DNA from: Proteobacteria bacterium UBA7447
GTDB lineage: Bacteria; Pseudomonadota; Gammaproteobacteria; Arenicellales; UBA868
Assembly (NCBI GenBank): GCA_002477475.1
Contig: DLPX01000090.1
Coordinates: 1-31,414, forward strand
Reading direction: 5' to 3'
Length of the DNA: 31,414 bases
Part shown: piece by piece, positions 16,111-23,538 of the stretch
Numbering within the stretch: position 1 is the stretch's first letter
How the letters are laid out: each line of letters begins with the position of its first letter
The notes under the pieces: generated by a model
Seen by the model: the letters and a program-made list of their open reading frames with translations, nothing else
The model's database searches: none
Told to the model about the DNA's origin: nothing
Made by a program: the position numbers and the translations under genes

Positions 16111-17301
16111 TTATCGGGTCTGTGTGATCTCCACTTTCGGCAAGAAAGAGACAAATGCCATTATCGCAGCGGCAATTGCCGCAAGAATCATGAAGAAAGC
16201 GCCAAACCCCCACGTGGTGTGCGTCCAGGCGATCATCGGGATCGCGGTTGCGTTGACAGAAAAGGTAATGATGTAACGCGCGCCGAGCGCCCTACTCCGC
16301 CAACCACTGCTGGTAACCCGACCGATCAACACGTCGTTGATCGGGATCTGACCGAATACCACCAACATGAATGCCGCGCAGACGACGATCGTTGACATAC
16401 CGCTCGAGTTGACCAGCGCCAGAGCAAGCAGACATTGTCCTGTAGCCACAGCGAGAAATACGAGCTTTAATGGCCAACAATCCACCAGATAACCCACGAT
16501 CAACTGCCCAACCGATGCCAGTGCAAATATACTGAAGGTGTACCAGCCGATAGCAGTTATCGAAATCGTGAGGCCTGACAGGCGCTCATCGATGACCTTG
16601 GACAAATCGAAGGTTGTGCTCTGAAAAATAAGGCCGCCAAGAGCGGTTGACGCAAAGACAATCACGAAAACCCGCACGAGGGTTTCCCACGTAAATGCCT
16701 GCAAAGGTTTTGTATCCCCCGATTTCTTCTCGTACTGATGCGGGTCATCCGCTTGTGGACCACGAATAAGGATCCAGTACGCAACGCCCACCAACAGAGT
16801 GACCAACCCGGGCCAGATAAAGGCAGCCCGCCAGCCCGATGCCTCGATCAAGAGGCTCGTAAAGAGCACCGCACAGGCCACGCCCAGGTTGCCGAACACA
16901 CCGTTGACTGCAAGCGGCAGACCGGTCCGCTGCCCCCCCTGAATAACCATCGCCAATCCCACCGGATGGTAGATCGAGCCAAAAAGCCCAATGGCAAACA
17001 GTCCCAGCGCCAACGTTAACGGAGTGTTCGCATAGGCCGTCGCTATGGCGCTTGCGCCGATGCCGAAAAAGAAGATCACCATCATCTTCTGTCGGCTCCA
17101 GCGGTCGGCCAGCCAGCCCGCCGGCAGCGCGCCCAACCCAAACACCACCAACGCGGGTGTGGCGTAGGGAATCAGTTCTGCGTAGCTCATGCCCCACTTT
17201 CGGGTGAGCACCAGGGCGGCAACGGTGGCAAATACCAAAGGCAATAGATGATCAATGAAGTGCCCAGCATTAAGAAAAGCGAAGTGCAGCCGGGAATTCA
17301 C
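16111..17301 (-). CDS. Major facilitator superfamily transporter
   Basis: This 396-residue polytopic inner-membrane protein has about 12 hydrophobic segments. The MFS motif A region between helices 2 and 3 reads GLGALPAGWLADRWSRQKMM. Two six-helix halves are separated by a hydrophilic loop (RGPQADDPHQYEKKSGDTK). The N-terminus (LNAGHFIDHLLPLVF) and the PVGLAMV helix resemble the Fsr/fosmidomycin-resistance-like branch of efflux proteins, so drug or metabolite export is a reasonable guess, but the substrate is not readable from sequence. It is convergent with tRNA-Ala, and its 5' side faces the 242-base gap before the split tRNA-Arg gene. Confidence 0.88.
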   Translation of the reverse strand: MNSRLHFAFLNAGHFIDHLLPLVFATVAALVLTRKWGMSYAELIPYATPALVVFGLGALPAGWLADRWSRQKMMVIFFFGIGASAIATAYANTPLTLALGLFAIGLFGSIYHPVGLAMVIQGGQRTGLPLAVNGVFGNLGVACAVLFTSLLIEASGWRAAFIWPGLVTLLVGVAYWILIRGPQADDPHQYEKKSGDTKPLQAFTWETLVRVFVIVFASTALGGLIFQSTTFDLSKVIDERLSGLTISITAIGWYTFSIFALASVGQLIVGYLVDCWPLKLVFLAVATGQCLLALALVNSSGMSTIVVCAAFMLVVFGQIPINDVLIGRVTSSGWRSRALGARYIITFSVNATAIPMIAWTHTTWGFGAFFMILAAIAAAIMAFVSFLPKVEITQTR

Positions 17302-17543
17302 AGATAAAAGACCCTTGATTCTTTTGCTGCCCGATTATATCCACCACCGAACATGCTCCTCAGGCTAAGCCCATGGCTGATCAAATTCAGATCCTGACCC
17401 TACCGGATGGACGCTTTTTCTAGAACAGTCGGGCTCCCGCCGCATTGGCCTGGGGTATCGGCCGGGCATCCTGAATGCACTGCCCCGAATGTCTGCAGCG
17501 ATGTTTTTCGGCTGGATACCCGACTTGGTATACTGGAAGCGGA
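17302..17543. other. Intergenic region before split tRNA-Arg; possible gene remnant
   Basis: It must contain the MFS promoter on the left-pointing side and the tRNA-Arg promoter on the right. A plus-strand ATG near 17372 opens a coding-like start (MADQIQILTLPDGRFF) that meets TAG after 16 codons, which might be a gene remnant. No other gene is visible. Confidence 0.35.
17529..17534 (+). promoter_or_regulatory. Probable -10 box of tRNA-Arg
   Basis: TATACT ends nine bases before the first base of the tRNA, followed by a GC-containing discriminator (GGAAGCGGA), as expected for a stable-RNA promoter. The -35 region, near 17506, is TTTCGG and weak. Confidence 0.45.
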
Positions 17544-17860
17544 GTCCCCGTAGCTCAGCTGGATAGAGCAATCGCCTCCTAGTTAACTGGGCACCAGTAT
17601 CTGGAAACAGTCTGTGTGAATCTGCTCAAACTCGGTGAAACCTCAGCACCCCGGGTGGTGGCAATACCGAGCCAAGCCCGCCTGTTGCAAAAAGTTAAAA
17701 AGGTGGGAAGGTGTAGAGACTTGACGGGCAGCACCTACGGGCCGCGCGCCTAGTGGTGAAGATAAAGTCCAGACCCCGAACAGATCCCCAAGGTCTGGCA
17801 GTGAAAACTGAAGGGGTATGAAGCGGTAGGTCGCAAGTTCGAATCTTGCCGGGGACGCCA
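17544..17860 (+). tRNA. tRNA-Arg (anticodon CCT), split by a group I intron
   Basis: Exon 1 (17544-17580, 37 nt) ends with the anticodon CCT. Exon 2 (17821-17860, 40 nt) resumes with AAGCGGT. Joined, they give a 77-nt tRNA with acceptor GTCCCCG/CGGGGAC, D arm GCTCAGCTGGATAGAGC, anticodon stem ATCGC/GCGGT, loop CTCCTAA, T arm CAAGTTCGAATCTTG and an encoded CCA. It reads AGG. Without splicing the anticodon arm cannot form, so mature tRNA depends on the intron. A probable -10 box lies just upstream. The RDD gene follows 120 bases later. Confidence 0.95.
17581..17820 (+). ncRNA. Group I self-splicing intron (IC3-like) in tRNA-Arg(CCT)
   Basis: The 240-nt insertion follows U36 of the anticodon and ends in G (TATG, 17817-17820), as group I introns do. 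P1 forms from exon CCT plus intron AG, loop TTAA, and CTGGG (17587-17591), placing the required U-G wobble at the 5' splice site. P4 is CTCGGT (17631-17636) with ACCGAG (17666-17671). P7 is GACT (17718-17721) with AGTC (17766-17769), inside the conserved GTGTAGAGACT and GAAGATAAAGTCC elements. A 7-bp P9-like stem is CCAGACC (17769-17775) with GGTCTGG (17793-17799). The segments GGTGAAACCT and CCGAGCCAAGC closely match the Azoarcus tRNA-Ile intron as I recall it. No endonuclease gene is inside. Confidence 0.95.
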
Positions 17861-17881
17861 GTTCAATTAACCGATAAGCGC

Positions 17882-17902
17882 TGTTCATAACCCTGTGGAT
17901 AA
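17882..17902 (+). promoter_or_regulatory. DnaA-box-like pair
   Basis: TGTGGATAA at 17894-17902 is an exact consensus DnaA box (TTATCCACA on the other strand). A degenerate copy, TGTTCATAA, sits 12 bases upstream at 17882-17890. No replication genes or AT-rich unwinding region surround it, so a regulatory or titration site, or chance, is more likely than an origin. Confidence 0.4.
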
Positions 17903-17980
17903 CCTGTTTAAAAGCCCTGTATCAGAGCGACTCTCGGTAATCAGTCGATATACCTCAAAGAGGTCCGCACACTTAATATC

Positions 17981-18424
17981 GTGAGCACGAACTTAGAAGA
18001 TTCTTTTCGCAAGGCGGGCCTCGGCCGACGCTTTGGCGCGCTTTTCTACGACCTCTTTGTCCTTTTGGGCATTGTTTTTATTGCTGCCCTGCCGCTGCCG
18101 TGGTTCGACCAGATTGTCGGTGGGTCAGATTTAGGACTCTGGATAAAGCGGCTCTACTTGCTGGGCGTATGCTTTGCCTACTTCGGCGGCTTTTGGGTCA
18201 AAGGCGGGCAAACGCTTGGCATGAAGGCATGGCAATTAAAAGTCATCCAAAAAGACGGGAAGGCACTCGGATGGCGTGATGCCGTAAAGCGCTTCATGGG
18301 GTTATGCCTTTCTGTCATCACGTTGGGGTTGGGATTTTTTTGGATGCCGGCTGATACCCGACACAGCAACTGGGACAGACTGTGCGGGACCCGTGTGATT
18401 TGGTGCCCCAAACCCGTGCACTAG
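17981..18424 (+). CDS. RDD-family membrane protein
   Basis: This 147-residue protein starts with GTG. It has the RDD pattern: the first helix carries GLGRRFGALFYDLFVLLG (conserved Arg and Asp), a second hydrophobic segment contains YLLGVCFAYFGGFWV, and a cytosolic motif GGQTLGMKAWQLKVI precedes WRDAVKRFMG. A last helix (LCLSVITLGLGFFWM) and DRLCGTRVI close the domain. RDD proteins are inner-membrane proteins, some implicated in Na+/H+ or other ion exchange, but most have no known substrate. The gene lies 120 bases after tRNA-Arg and 55 bases before ggt on the same strand, so it may be co-transcribed with ggt. Confidence 0.88.
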   Translation: MSTNLEDSFRKAGLGRRFGALFYDLFVLLGIVFIAALPLPWFDQIVGGSDLGLWIKRLYLLGVCFAYFGGFWVKGGQTLGMKAWQLKVIQKDGKALGWRDAVKRFMGLCLSVITLGLGFFWMPADTRHSNWDRLCGTRVIWCPKPVH

Positions 18425-18479
18425 CGCATACTCCCCCTCCAACAGCCTTCACTCGAAACGAAAACCCGCCCACGACACT

Positions 18480-20240
18480 ATGCCTTTTTATTCCGAACAC
18501 AGCCTTAAAGCCCTTTGCGCAGGCGTGCTGCTTTTCTTGAGCACCTTCACAGCATCAGCCTCCAGTTTAATTCCTGATCCTGAGCCTTCAACCGGCTGGC
18601 AGGATAAGAAAGCGGTTCGAGCAGAACGCTTTATGGTGGTCACAGCGCACCCGCTCGCCACCCAGGCGGCCTACCAAATCCTGAAAACGGGCGGCAACGC
18701 CGCTGATGCAGCGGTCACGGCACAGCTTGTCCTTAATCTTGTTGAGCCGCAGTCTTCGGGGATTGGCGGCGGGGCATTCATGCTGTACTGGGACGCCAAA
18801 AATAAGATGCTCGTTAGCTTTGATGGCCGCGAGACGGCTCCCGGTGCTGCCGATGCTGATTACTTCAAGAACGGTGCCGGCGAACTAATCAAATGGCGGG
18901 AGGCAAGACTTGGTCCAAGGGCCGTCGGCGTGCCCGGCACCCTGTCTTTACTGCACACCGTCCACCAACGCTTTGGTGAGCACCCTTGGGCGCAGCTTTT
19001 TGCACCCGCCATCACACTCTCGCGCGAAGGATTCGCCGTATCGCCCAGAATGGCCAAGTCCATCGAAGGATCAAAGGAATATCTCAACCGGTTTGCCGCC
19101 ACCCGAGAATACTTTTTTACTGATCAAGGGGCTCCGCTGCCAGAGGGATATCACCTCACGAATCCCGACTTCGCACAGACCCTGGAACTGATTGCTGAGC
19201 AAGGCATCGCGCCTTTCTACGAGGGGTCGATCGGCGAGAAACTGATCGAGACGCTTCAGGAGGCATCCGGCCGCCCTGCATTAATGACGATGCAGGACCT
19301 CAATCGCTACAGAACCCTTTCAAGGCCGCCGGTTTGCGCTCGTTACCACGATAACGCCATCTGCGGAATGGGTCCACCGAGTTCGGGAGCGCTCACGGTA
19401 GGTCAGATTCTGCAACTCATCGAGCGTTTTGATGTAGCCGGAATGGGCCTTGCTCCCGAGAGTATTCATCTTGTAATGGAAGCCTCTCGTCTGGCTTTTG
19501 CTGACCGGGCACGCTACATGGCGGACAGCGACTTCGTTGAAGTCCCTGTTGCGGGATTGCTCGATCAAGAATACCTAAGGGATCGCAGTCAGTTGATCCA
19601 GCTCTCAAGCTCGATGGGTAAAGCATCGGCCGGCAACCCGCCCGGCGTTACCATTGCGCACGCCGCCATGCAGCAAATCGAGCCTGCCGGCACCAGTCAC
19701 TTCAGCATTGTCGATGCGCAAGGCAATATCGTCTCCATGACAACGACCATCGAGTCCGGCTTTGGCAGCATGCTCATGACACAAGGGTTCCTATTGAACA
19801 ATGAGATGACCGATTTCTCTTTCAGGGCGAATAAAGCCGGCCAGCCCATCGCCAATCGGGTTGAAGGAGGTAAACGACCCCGCAGCTCAATGGCGCCGAC
19901 TATCGTCTTTGACAGCACCGGTGTGCCGACTCTGGTTGCCGGATCCCCCGGTGGCAGCCGGATTATTTGCTACGTTGCGCAAGCCCTCATTGGCATACTC
20001 GACTGGCAGATGAATCCCCAGCAGGCAGCCGCCATGCCGCACTTTTGCAACCGCAACGGGACAACAGACATCGAGTCTCATGCGGGAGCAGAAAGGTTTA
20101 GCGCAACCCTTACTGATATGGGGCACGAAGTCCGGATTCGGAACCTGAACAGCGGACTTCATCTGATCCAAAGACTGCCTTCCGGCGGACTCCTTGGCGG
20201 GGCAGACCCTCGACGCGAAGGCCTGGTGCTGGGGGACTAG
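18480..20240 (+). CDS. ggt: Exported gamma-glutamyltranspeptidase
   Basis: This 586-residue precursor cleaves the gamma-glutamyl bond of glutathione and transfers or hydrolyses the glutamyl group in the periplasm. A signal peptide is visible (residues about 8-28, LKALCAGVLLFLSTFTASAS). The large subunit has GGNAADAAVTAQLVLNLVEP, GIGGGAFML and the glutamate-binding DGRETAP (Arg117). Autoproteolysis is expected before Thr405 in AGTSHFSIVD, where the more usual TTH is TSH but the nucleophile is kept. Downstream lie TTTIESGFGS, LLNNEMTDFS and PRSSMAPTI, with the PGGSRII loop. Its stop is three bases from the stop of the convergent gshB, so glutathione synthesis and breakdown genes face each other. 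Confidence 0.95.
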   Translation: MPFYSEHSLKALCAGVLLFLSTFTASASSLIPDPEPSTGWQDKKAVRAERFMVVTAHPLATQAAYQILKTGGNAADAAVTAQLVLNLVEPQSSGIGGGAFMLYWDAKNKMLVSFDGRETAPGAADADYFKNGAGELIKWREARLGPRAVGVPGTLSLLHTVHQRFGEHPWAQLFAPAITLSREGFAVSPRMAKSIEGSKEYLNRFAATREYFFTDQGAPLPEGYHLTNPDFAQTLELIAEQGIAPFYEGSIGEKLIETLQEASGRPALMTMQDLNRYRTLSRPPVCARYHDNAICGMGPPSSGALTVGQILQLIERFDVAGMGLAPESIHLVMEASRLAFADRARYMADSDFVEVPVAGLLDQEYLRDRSQLIQLSSSMGKASAGNPPGVTIAHAAMQQIEPAGTSHFSIVDAQGNIVSMTTTIESGFGSMLMTQGFLLNNEMTDFSFRANKAGQPIANRVEGGKRPRSSMAPTIVFDSTGVPTLVAGSPGGSRIICYVAQALIGILDWQMNPQQAAAMPHFCNRNGTTDIESHAGAERFSATLTDMGHEVRIRNLNSGLHLIQRLPSGGLLGGADPRREGLVLGD

Positions 20241-20243
20241 CGC

Positions 20244-21170
20244 TTAAGATTCAAAAGATGCCATCACACGGTGATGGTAATCCACCCCATCAAAACGGCT
20301 CATTTCCTGAAGCCCAGTCGGACTGGTGATATTGATCTCAATCAGCATCCCGCCGATGACATCGATGCCGGCGAAACGGACGCCATGCGCCACGAGATCA
20401 TCGCGCATCGCGTCACAGATTCTCCAATCCTGCTGATCCAATTCAGTGACTTGGGCGCTTCCCCCCTGGTCGAGGTTATTCAACTCTGCGCCTTCGGCAT
20501 GGACACGAAGGATGGCGCCGAGCGGCTCGCCATCCAGCAACAGGATACGTTTGTCTCCCTCGCGCGCGGCCGGTAGGTATTGCTGGGCTACCACCCAGTG
20601 GCGCCCTCCGTGGGTTGCCGTATCCAACTGCTGTGATAGCCCTTCGCCGTCGGAGTCTAAAAATATGATGCCCTTGCCGCCATGCCCGTCCACGGGTTTC
20701 ACGGTAATCCGCTTCTGGTCACGAAGAAACCCACCGATCTCCTGCTCACTTCGGGAGACCAATGTCTTCGGGGTGAAATCCGGATAACGCAAGGCGGCCA
20801 GTTTTTCATTCCAGTTTCTGACCGTGACAGGTCTGTTGATGATCTGGACACGCTCAGGCAGTTGATCCAGCAACAAAGTGACGTAAAAGTAACTGCGATC
20901 GAACGGCGGATCCTGACGGATCCAAACGGTATCCATGGTTCCAAGAGCACAGGAGCGTTGCGGTTCACAGTCGAAAGGCCGATCGTGTGCCGATGAGACC
21001 TTGACCTTGACCACCGTCGCGTAGACTTCGTCATGACGCAACGAGAGCGTCGCGGGGTCTACGTAAAACACCTCATGCCCGCGATCGTGCGCCGCGAGCA
21101 TGAGGAAATAGGTGGTGTCCTTGTGCGGTTTGACCCCCTCAAGGGGGTCCATGATGAAGGCGTGCCTCAT
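20244..21170 (-). CDS. gshB: Glutathione synthetase
   Basis: GshB joins glycine to gamma-glutamylcysteine with ATP in the second step of glutathione synthesis. The 308-residue protein begins with the family start AFIMDPLEGVKPHKDTTYFLM. It has WIRQDPPFDRSYFY, INRPVTVRNWNEKL and the ATP-grasp loop VKPVDGHGGKGI. A late GGMLIEINITSPTG supplies the metal-binding Glu/Asn. No gshA is in the window. It begins 34 bases after the bmt stop on the same strand, so it is probably expressed from the SAM-II-controlled transcript unless it has its own promoter. It is convergent with ggt. Confidence 0.95.
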   Translation of the reverse strand: MRHAFIMDPLEGVKPHKDTTYFLMLAAHDRGHEVFYVDPATLSLRHDEVYATVVKVKVSSAHDRPFDCEPQRSCALGTMDTVWIRQDPPFDRSYFYVTLLLDQLPERVQIINRPVTVRNWNEKLAALRYPDFTPKTLVSRSEQEIGGFLRDQKRITVKPVDGHGGKGIIFLDSDGEGLSQQLDTATHGGRHWVVAQQYLPAAREGDKRILLLDGEPLGAILRVHAEGAELNNLDQGGSAQVTELDQQDWRICDAMRDDLVAHGVRFAGIDVIGGMLIEINITSPTGLQEMSRFDGVDYHHRVMASFES

Positions 21171-21204
21171 TTGCGCAGGATAACACCTTTGTCAAACAAT
21201 CATT

Positions 21205-22242
21205 CTAGGCGCGGTGCCTCCTTCCCTGGCGGCTTCTGCGTTTGTACTCGACGGGTGAGGTCGAATGACTGCGCACATGGCGAGTACCGGCTGTCACCGG
21301 CCCCAGCGCTGACACCACCGTTTCGATATCCGGCATGGGTCGGGGATGATGATTGAGCAAAGCGCGGTTCATGGCCGCAAGATGCACCGGGGTGGTGCCA
21401 CAACAACCACCAATAATTCGCACACCACAGTCGCGAGCCAATCGAGCGTACTCAGCCATCAGCTCCGGTGTCCCGGTGTACTGTATCTCGCCATCGACGA
21501 ACGTCGGGATGCCGCAATTGGCCTTAGCCACGAGAATATCTTCATTGTTACTCTGCGAGCGCATGGACAGCAGCGTCCCGACCAGATCGGCAGCACCCAC
21601 ACCACAGTTGGCTCCGTACGCCGCAAGAGGAGGAACCGTTTCCCTGTAAATTTCCACGAGTTGCCCCGGTGGAACACCCATCATTGTGCTGCCGTTGGTG
21701 TCAAAGGTCATCGTCGCGACTACCGGCAGGCCGCTCTGCGCGGCTCCAGCCCTGGCTGCTTGAAGCTCTTCGCGGGAGGACATGGTCTCCAGCCAGATGA
21801 CATCGGCGCCGCCTTTCGCAAGGGCCCGCGCCTGATTGGCAAAGGCGTTCTCGGCTGCGTGAAGCGAGAGAGTCCCCACAGGTTCGAGAATCTCTCCGGT
21901 TGGCCCCATTGACCCGGCAACGATGACATCACGGCTCGAGGCGTCCGCGCACGACCGTGCTATTGCCGCGGCCTCGGCATTCAGCTCCCCCACGCGGTGT
22001 TCAACCTGGTGAAGTTTCAGACGGTAAGCAGATCCGCCGAAGCTGTTGGTCAACAGAATGTCGGCGCCTGCGTCGATGAACTGCTGATGCAGTAATCTGA
22101 CGCGATCCGGATGCTCTACGTTCCATAATTCGGGCGCGTCGCCCGACTGTAGGCCCATGGAGAAATAATTGGTCCCCGTGGCCCCATCGGCCAGCAGCCA
22201 ATCTCGATCGCGGAGAAGCTCTTCAAAACGGTTAGTAGTCAT
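21205..22242 (-). CDS. bmt: Betaine/homocysteine S-methyltransferase
   Basis: This 345-residue zinc enzyme moves a methyl group to homocysteine, making methionine. The pterin-independent homocysteine methyltransferase fold is clear: LLADGATGTNYFSMG at the N-terminus, LTNSFGG, and the zinc cysteines Cys213 (GANCGVG) and Cys280-Cys281 (GGCCGTT). Betaine is the likely methyl donor. S-methylmethionine or dimethylsulfoniopropionate are alternatives used by relatives. A good ribosome binding site (GAGGAA, 22253-22248) precedes the ATG. Upstream lie a SAM-II aptamer and terminator, so expression should fall when SAM is plentiful. gshB follows. The C-terminal tail is basic (YKRRSRQGRRHRA). Confidence 0.9.
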   Translation of the reverse strand: MTTNRFEELLRDRDWLLADGATGTNYFSMGLQSGDAPELWNVEHPDRVRLLHQQFIDAGADILLTNSFGGSAYRLKLHQVEHRVGELNAEAAAIARSCADASSRDVIVAGSMGPTGEILEPVGTLSLHAAENAFANQARALAKGGADVIWLETMSSREELQAARAGAAQSGLPVVATMTFDTNGSTMMGVPPGQLVEIYRETVPPLAAYGANCGVGAADLVGTLLSMRSQSNNEDILVAKANCGIPTFVDGEIQYTGTPELMAEYARLARDCGVRIIGGCCGTTPVHLAAMNRALLNHHPRPMPDIETVVSALGPVTAGTRHVRSHSTSPVEYKRRSRQGRRHRA

Positions 22243-22296
22243 GGCATTTCCTCAAAGTTACCGTTCGGCGCAGGTCGGTCACTAAGGGAACCCCAT

Positions 22297-22332
22297 AAAA
22301 AAACCCGCACCGGCGAACTTGCTAGAGCGGGT
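22297..22332 (-). terminator. Intrinsic terminator in the bmt leader
   Basis: On the minus strand ACCCGC (22332-22327) pairs with GCGGGT (22308-22303), with an 18-base loop that can itself form GGCGAACTTGCT-type pairings. A run of T follows (22303-22297). It lies between the SAM-II aptamer and the bmt start, as in a transcription-attenuation riboswitch. Confidence 0.85.
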
Positions 22333-22347
22333 CCATCAACAAACACT

Positions 22348-22398
22348 CGCTTTAGCAAACTTGTAAAGCGCCTGCAAGCTGATGATCAAATCGGCGCT
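22348..22398 (-). ncRNA. SAM-II riboswitch aptamer
   Basis: Read on the minus strand, P1 is AGCGCC (22398-22393) with GGCGCT (22372-22367). The loop contains the SAM-II signatures GATTTG (22392-22387) and GCTTGCA. The 3' strand contains TTACAAGT and GCTAAA (22356-22351). Loop CTTG (22378-22375) can pair with CAAG (22363-22360) to make the expected pseudoknot. SAM-II aptamers bind S-adenosylmethionine and turn down methionine-synthesis genes. The position before bmt fits. Confidence 0.92.
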
Positions 22399-22405
22399 AT
22401 GGTGG

Positions 22406-22412
22406 ATTTATA
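22406..22412 (-). promoter_or_regulatory. Probable -10 box for the bmt-gshB transcript
   Basis: TATAAAT on the minus strand would start transcription near 22399, one base before the first stem of the SAM-II aptamer. The -35 region (near 22435-22430, CCCACA) is weak. Confidence 0.5.
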
Positions 22413-22431
22413 CCACAGATCCCAAGAAATG

Positions 22432-22445
22432 TGGGCTCTAGCCCA
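22432..22445 (-). terminator. Possible metA 3' hairpin
   Basis: TGGGC-TAGA-GCCCA forms a 5-bp stem with a four-base loop about 30 bases after the metA stop. The following ATTTCTT is only a weak T-run on the minus strand. On the plus strand a T6 run follows the same hairpin, but no plus-strand gene leads into it. Confidence 0.35.
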
Positions 22446-22474
22446 TCTATTTTTTCCTATAAAGACAGTCTTTG

Positions 22475-23536
22475 CTAAAAGATACTGGCCAGGGGTTCAT
22501 GGGGGTCTACCCCCGGCATAAAGGGCCTTCGACGGTCTCGATCAGTGAGCTGGTAAATCGCCCCCAGCCAATTGTTAAAAACGATTTTTCCCGAATCGCC
22601 CCAGGTGTTGTCCACAGGGACATCTTTTTCAGGAAATGCGCGGACCTTGCTACCTTTCGCGCGCGCGTGCTCCGCTTCTTCGCGAAAACCCTCTAAAACC
22701 GGGAAAACCTCTTCCGTGAAGTAGTTATCGGGATACGGCGGGTAATCTTCAACCTCCCCTGAAAGATATCGGTTTACCTCGCGCTTGTATTCTTTCAACA
22801 GGCTGAAGCTGTCGTATTCCGGATGACCCTGGAAAAACACCAGTCGCAGGCCATCAGCACTGGTTGCCAGATGCACTCCTGCGTCTGGACTTTCTACCAG
22901 CACAAGCTGATCAACCCTGTTCATCTCATTTGGACTAATGTCATTCCAGCGAGAATGCGGGACATCGAAGCGCGTGTTTATACCGCGTACCAACGGATGC
23001 TCCATCACCACGCGATGGGGAAACACACCCCAGCGTTTCGTTGGCAACGGCTGGCGCTCGATTCCATGAAAATGCAGGAACGCTGCGTGGGTTGCAAGGC
23101 ATGCGCATAGCGTAGAGGTGACATTTTCTACCGCCCAGTCGAACACCTCGCACATGGGATCCCAGAAACCTTCATCAGGCAACTGATCACAGACCGGGTT
23201 CGCCCCACTCACGATCAGCGCATCAAGCCCCTCTTCCTTCAGCTGATCGAAATCATAGTAGTACTTCTCAATATGTTCTCGTGCCACTTCGCCACGCGGC
23301 ACCTGTGGTGGCGAGAATGGGTAGATATGAAACTGGGCGATACGGTTACACCCCCCGATCAATCGAAGAAACTGCCGCTCGGTCGGCTCCAGGGCAGCAT
23401 CCGGCATGTTGTTCATCAAGCCGATATGCATCTCGCGGATATCCTGTGATCCGGCACGCTCCAGCGACAGTAAATCCCCCCCCTCGCGGCGAAAGCGCTC
23501 GAAACTAGGTAATTCTGTGTTGGCAACAATCGGCAT
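22475..23536 (-). CDS. metA: Homoserine O-succinyltransferase (MetA/MetAS family)
   Basis: MetA acylates homoserine with succinyl-CoA or acetyl-CoA, the first committed step of methionine synthesis. The 353-residue protein has the family start IREMHIGLMNNMPDAALEPTERQF. The predicted catalytic Cys146 lies in STLCACLATHAAF, where the usual STLHICW is altered. FQGHPEYD supplies the His/Glu of the active site. The acyl-donor loop reads IVSGANPVCDQLP and differs from E. coli MetA, so donor preference is uncertain. It starts two bases after the stop of the P-loop kinase gene and is probably the last gene of that operon. No riboswitch is visible in front of metA itself. Confidence 0.92.
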   Translation of the reverse strand: MPIVANTELPSFERFRREGGDLLSLERAGSQDIREMHIGLMNNMPDAALEPTERQFLRLIGGCNRIAQFHIYPFSPPQVPRGEVAREHIEKYYYDFDQLKEEGLDALIVSGANPVCDQLPDEGFWDPMCEVFDWAVENVTSTLCACLATHAAFLHFHGIERQPLPTKRWGVFPHRVVMEHPLVRGINTRFDVPHSRWNDISPNEMNRVDQLVLVESPDAGVHLATSADGLRLVFFQGHPEYDSFSLLKEYKREVNRYLSGEVEDYPPYPDNYFTEEVFPVLEGFREEAEHARAKGSKVRAFPEKDVPVDNTWGDSGKIVFNNWLGAIYQLTDRDRRRPFMPGVDPHEPLASIF

Positions 23537-23538
23537 CG

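Noticed and set aside
17643..17888. Minus-strand frame inside the tRNA-Arg intron, a possible homing endonuclease
   Set aside because: It is antisense to conserved intron core elements and exon 2, and shows no LAGLIDADG, GIY-YIG or HNH motif.
17882..17902. Chromosomal replication origin
   Set aside because: There is only one exact DnaA box, with no dnaA, dnaN, gidA or AT-rich unwinding element nearby.
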